Source: Rhynchonema sp. JSB1_4
Lineage: Eukaryota; Nematoda; Chromadorea; Monhysterida; Xyalidae
NCBI GenBank assembly: GCA_030248065.1
Contig: JASAMV010003771.1
Location: forward strand, 1 to 64,000
Length of the DNA: 64,000 bases
Reading direction: 5' to 3'
Shown here piece after piece: positions 60,466-64,000 of this stretch. A program made the translations under genes and the position numbers. A model generated the notes under the pieces. It was not told the DNA's origin. It made no database searches and worked only from the letters and a program-made list of their open reading frames with translations. Positions within the stretch are counted from its first letter, which is position 1; each line of letters begins with the position of its first letter.

Positions 60466-61234
60466 CTGTATGGGCAAATCTATCTATTGTCAACAAATTC
60501 TGGGAACAATCTATCTATCGTCAACACATTTCGACCCCGAAATGGGTATTTTTGCCTCAAAATGGCTCAAAATCGGTATTTTTTGTCCCAAATAGGCAAA
60601 AAATCGCGCGTTAGTACATCTAAGTGCATTTTCATTAATATTTACACATTATTACCTACTTAGTACACTATACTATACCTTAATTTTTGGCGACCCCCCC
60701 CACCATCTATCTATCGTCAACAAGTTTGGGTCGACCCCCCCCCCCAGATTTCGGACTTGGGTCATCTATCTCTCGTCAACAGTGTAGTTCCTGGTCCGGA
60801 GGGGGAGATAGCGGACCCCCCGTTTTTTCAGAGGGGGAGATAGTGTACCCCCGAGGGGGGGAAGGGGGGGAGGGGGGGGGAGGAAGACCAAATTCGGGAA
60901 AAAGTCACTTTTTGAGGTCGAAAATTTGACCTATTTTTGCCCCTTTTTGGAAAAAAATCTTCATAAAAAGGGTATTTTGGCGACTTTTGAGAACATTGAC
61001 CTGAAAATCACACATTTTAGGCCTAAAAATGCCCATTTTAGGCCTAAAAATGGCCATTTTAGGCAAAAATTGGGGGAGATAGTGTACCCAGAGGGGGAGA
61101 TAGGGGATGGTGTACCACCCGAGGGGGAGATAGCCTACCCGAGGGGGGACCCCCTCCCCCCCAGGAACTACACTGCTCGTCAACACATTTCGGGTCCCAA
61201 TCTATCTATCGTCAACACCCTGACCAAGTACTAC
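60466..61234. mobile_element. Truncated family C element split by a family F element
   Basis: ATCTATCTATCGTCAACA repeats and a damaged core (CGCGCG followed directly by TTAGTACATC). The right end AAGTACTACATTG is present. The left end is missing. Confidence 0.75.
60780..61175. mobile_element. Family F element (A-type ends, GGGGGAGATAG repeats)
   Basis: Ends CAGTGTAGTTCCTGG / CCAGGAACTACACTG like family A, but the subterminal motif is GAGGGGGAGATAGTGTACCC. 396 bp, perfect 8-bp duplication CTCGTCAA (60772-60779 and 61176-61183). Confidence 0.93.
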
Positions 61235-61237
61235 ATT

Positions 61238-61540
61238 GGGGGGAAGACCCAAATCCAGGAAAAAGTCACTTTTTGAGGTTGAAAATTTGACCGCTTTTTG
61301 CCCCTTTTTGGAAAAAATTCTCCATAAAAAGGGTATTTTGGCAACTTTTGACATCATTGACCTAAAAATCACCCATTTTATGCCTAAAAATGCCCATTTT
61401 AGGCCTAAAAATGCCGATTTTAGGCAAAAATTGAGGCGGTTAGTGTACCTGGCGCGGCGGTTAGTGTACTAGTGCACCTTGGTCGCGGCGGTTAGTGTAC
61501 CTTCGGGGGGGGGGGGCCCTCCACCCCAGGAACTACACTG
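61238..61540. mobile_element. Family A element lacking its left end
   Basis: Core and right end CCAGGAACTACACTG are intact; the left side joins the C element at 61234. Confidence 0.75.
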
Positions 61541-61674
61541 CACAGCACTGACACTGGCTCTATTAATTCACTTCACCAGTTCACTGACCCCTTTTTGGGG
61601 GGGCTGTATTACGGGGGGCTGTATTTAGGTTTTTACGGCATGCATATGCACATTTTCTGTGGGACCCAAATGGA

Positions 61675-62275
61675 CCCGGTTCACAGAAACCGAATCACAA
61701 AAACATACCTACCACCGTATTGTCGGAAATAGAACCCGGGGGTCTATTTTTTCACTGGGGTCATTTTGGGGGGTTCAATTTATGGGGGGGGTCAATTATT
61801 GGGGGCAATGGTGTAGCTGGGGGGGGGGGGAGTGGGGGGGTCCCCCCCTAGGTACAGTAGGTAGGTTGCCGCCGCCCCTCACCTGGTACAGTAGGTAGGT
61901 TGCCGCCCCTCCCCTGGTACAGTAGGTAGGTTGCCGCCCCACCTAACTTTTCACCCAAAACATTCATTTTTGGCTTAAAATTGCATAAAATTAGCATATT
62001 TGTCTGCAAATAGGCGAAAATCGCGCGCTGCGCGCGAAATTAGTGTTTTAGGCCACATTTTCTTCAGTATTTAGACATAAAAAATTTCGGTTTCCAGATG
62101 ACCCCCCCCAAAGTGGTACGACCCCCCCCCTAGCTCGGCTGGTACAGTAGGTAGGTTGCCTGCCGCCCCGCATTTTGGGTGGTACAGTAGGTTGCCGCCC
62201 CGCCTGGGTAGCTACACCACTGATTGGGGGGGGTTATATTTTTCATTTGGCCCCCCGACGAAAAACAAAAACAAA
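61675..62275. repeat. Family N repeat interrupted by a B element
   Basis: ACCGTATTGTCGGAAATAGA, TTTTTTCACTGGGGTCATTTTG and GGGGGTTATATTTTTCATTTGG motifs. The same run without interruption is at 63319-63445. Confidence 0.75.
61806..62222. mobile_element. Family B element, complete
   Basis: Ends CAATGGTGTAGCTGGG / GTAGCTACACCACTG, 417 bp, perfect 8-bp duplication ATTGGGGG (61798-61805 and 62223-62230). Core palindrome CGCGCGCTGCGCGCG at 62022-62036. The empty site is at about 63408. Confidence 0.94.
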
Positions 62276-62572
62276 AAACTGGTTCTTCGTGATTCTGTTG
62301 ATTATGGTCGAGCTGTTATCGTTGAAAAGAAAAGTGTCAATAACCGTATTTCACATGAATTCTATTATTGCGTGCGATCCATTTGATTTGAATGTGCTCA
62401 CCGATCTTGATTTATTGAGTGTGTTGAACGATGCAAACTCTAACAAGTCTAAGAAATAGGAAAGCAGCGACACAGCGAGGCGGGGGAGCAGCAACGGCGA
62501 CAAATATAAAAATAAAAATAATTTCAATTCTCCCCAAATTTTCAGGCCTGAAAGTCCAGGCACGAACGGAAC

Positions 62573-62824
62573 CAGAGGTCGCGATCGGGCCGGGTTTGGC
62601 CGGCCCGGCCCGGCCCGAGCCCCCAAATCTCCGGCCCGGCCCGACCCGTACCCCCAAATCTCCGGCCCGGCCCGGCCCGAACCCCCAAATCTCCGGCCCG
62701 GCCCGGCCCGAATTTTTGGCTCAGATTTTAACCCAATTTTTGTCATAATTTTTGCGATTTTTGAATCAATGTTTTTGTTGAAATTTCATTGTTTTCCATG
62801 AAAAAGTCGCCAGATAGACAATAC
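62573..62824. mobile_element. Family H left half
   Basis: CAGAGGTCGCGATCGGGCC end, GGCCCG tracts and the following core match the left part of 36611-37435; it stops at the B fragment at 62825. Confidence 0.7.
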
Positions 62825-63318
62825 CAATGGTGTGGCTGGGGGGTCCCCCCTAGGTACAGTAGGTAGATGACGCGCCATCCTGGTACAGTAGTAGGTAGGT
62901 CGCCGCCCCCCGGCTCACTGTAGTGGCTGGGGGGGGATTGGGGGGGATTCCCCCCCCTAAGGTGTATCTATCTCGAGTCAACCCTTAGGGGGGGGATGGG
63001 GGGGGAAGGGTATCTATCTCGAGCCGACCCCAAATGGTATCTCGAGTAAGTAGATTTATGGTTTTCAAAGGCAAAAATAGGTGTTTTTCGACCTCGGGAC
63101 CCCCAAAAATCGCGCGCTCCGCGCGCAGACACCCAAAAATGGTCATTTTAGGCCAATTTTCGGCAAAAATGTCAAAAAATACCCATTTTTAGGCCAATTT
63201 TGCAGTAAAATTGCATGCAAAAAACGGCCTTTTTTCGCCTTTTGACGGACCATAGGGGTATCTTGGGTAGCCTCTGGGGGGTATCTCGAGTAAGTCCGAA
63301 ACCTTCCCCCCCCCTAGG
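62825..63318. mobile_element. Fragments of family B (to 62915) and family E2 (from 62916)
   Basis: B left end CAATGGTGTGGCTGG with two GGTACAGTAG motifs stops at 62915. There an E2 element starts with CACTGTAGTGGCTGG and runs in the opposite orientation to 37526-37943, with core CGCGCGCTCCGCGCG at 63111-63125. It lacks its far end. Confidence 0.65.
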
Positions 63319-63445
63319 GTACCGTATTGTCGGAAATAGAACCCGGGGGGTCTATTTTTTCACTGGGGTCATTTTGGGGGGGTTCAATTTATGGGGGGGG
63401 TCAATTATTGGGGGGGTTATATTTTTCATTTGGCCCCCCAACGAA
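63319..63445. repeat. Family N repeat, uninterrupted copy
   Basis: Same sequence as 61675-62275 without the B insertion; gives the pre-insertion site GTCAATTATTGGGGG. Confidence 0.75.
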
Positions 63446-63554
63446 AAAAATCATTGTTAATAATGCCCCTAAAAATGGCTTGTTTTCGGTATTTTCTAAC
63501 TTTAACACCTGCAATTATGCTTAAAAAGCTGTGTTCTGTTGTGTATATGGGTGG

Positions 63555-64000
63555 GCACAATACCCAATACCCAATACCAATACCACCCAATACCAATACC
63601 AATACCAGTGTTTGGTATTGGTATTGGGTCTAATTCTGGTATTGGGTATTGGGTATTGGTATTGAAGCTGGCCTGGTATTGGTATTGGGTATTGGGTTTG
63701 CCCAGGTATTGGGTCAAAACCAATACCCAATACTGACCCAGAAAAACCCAATACCAAACCAATACCAAACCCAATACCTGACTCAAAACCCAATACCAAA
63801 CCAATACCAAACCCAATACCAACCCAATACCAGACCAAAAACCCAATACCAGACCAATACTAAGACCAATACCCAATACCCAATACCAATACCAACCCAA
63901 TACCCAATACTCAATACCAATACCGACCCAATACCAAACCCAATACCAGGCACAGGCACTTCAGTAGTATTGATTTGGTATTGGGTATTGGTATTGGTAT
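63555..64000. repeat. Large CCAATACC array with an inverted middle
   Basis: About 440 bp of CCAATACC/CCCAATACC, reversed (GGTATTGG) between about 63612 and 63710, then forward again to about 63950, ending reversed at the window edge. It can form long hairpins and runs off the window. Confidence 0.85.

Noticed and set aside
883..62222. A transposase gene for the miniature elements
   Set aside because: No frame shows hAT dimerisation-domain motifs, RNase-H-like catalytic blocks or a BED finger; all elements seen are under 1 kb without nested insertions.
63502..63900. 132-codon frame of Gly, Ile, Leu, Val repeats
   Set aside because: Direct translation of the CCAATACC array; no protein-like variation.

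Overview
The window is nuclear DNA of an animal. It holds spliced protein genes with GT-AG introns and a dense load of small non-autonomous DNA transposons. The gene set (eIF2-alpha kinase GCN2, TAF3 with a PHD finger, insulin-degrading enzyme, glycogen synthase, membrane RING-CH ligase, phosphatidylinositol synthase) is conserved across animals. Degenerate GCCTAA/TTAGGC arrays (33.2, 38.3 and 39.0 kb) match the nematode telomere hexamer, so a repeat-rich nematode is my best guess. This is an inference, not a proof.

Layout. 1-7.1 kb: a nested mosaic of hAT-like miniature elements, no supported gene. 7.14-8.76 kb (+): phosphatidylinositol synthase, 2 exons, with a miniature element in its intron. 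10.31-11.87 kb (-): MARCH-type E3 ligase, 2 exons. 11.9-16.4 kb: intergenic, with two fold-back elements. 16.40-27.58 kb (-): GCN2, 28 exons, all splice phases consistent, 1,728 aa. 28.13-35.29 kb (-): TAF3, 11 exons, 807 aa, with two introns enlarged by repeats. 35.4-39.2 kb: nested miniature elements and GCCTAA arrays. 40.13-41.49 kb (+): a small unrecognised membrane-protein gene, 6 exons. 42.2-45.1 kb: repeats. 45.24-47.56 kb (-): the first six exons of glycogen synthase; the rest is missing and repeats follow. 48.07-57.57 kb (-): insulin-degrading enzyme, 24 exons found. Inside its largest intron, on the opposite strand, lies a second small gene (55.49-56.63 kb, +) coding for a charged helical protein made of two tandem copies of one unit. 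57.6-64.0 kb: no convincing gene, then repeats ending in a CCAATA array that also appears at the left end of the window.

How it fits together. The host genes are unrelated housekeeping genes and do not form a pathway or an operon. GCN2 and TAF3 are head-to-tail with about 550 bp between them, and so are glycogen synthase and IDE. PIS and MARCH are convergent. The most coherent system is the mobile DNA. At least ten families have ends starting CAGTG/CAGGG/CAATG/CAGAG and, where intact, 8-bp target duplications (13 clean or near-clean cases read by eye). Each family carries its own clustered subterminal motif, and several share a CGCGCG palindrome in the core. No transposase gene is visible, so mobilisation must come from elsewhere.

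Exon limits were worked out by hand from homology, splice signals and phase; I ran no searches. Family names A to P for repeats are labels used only in this report.
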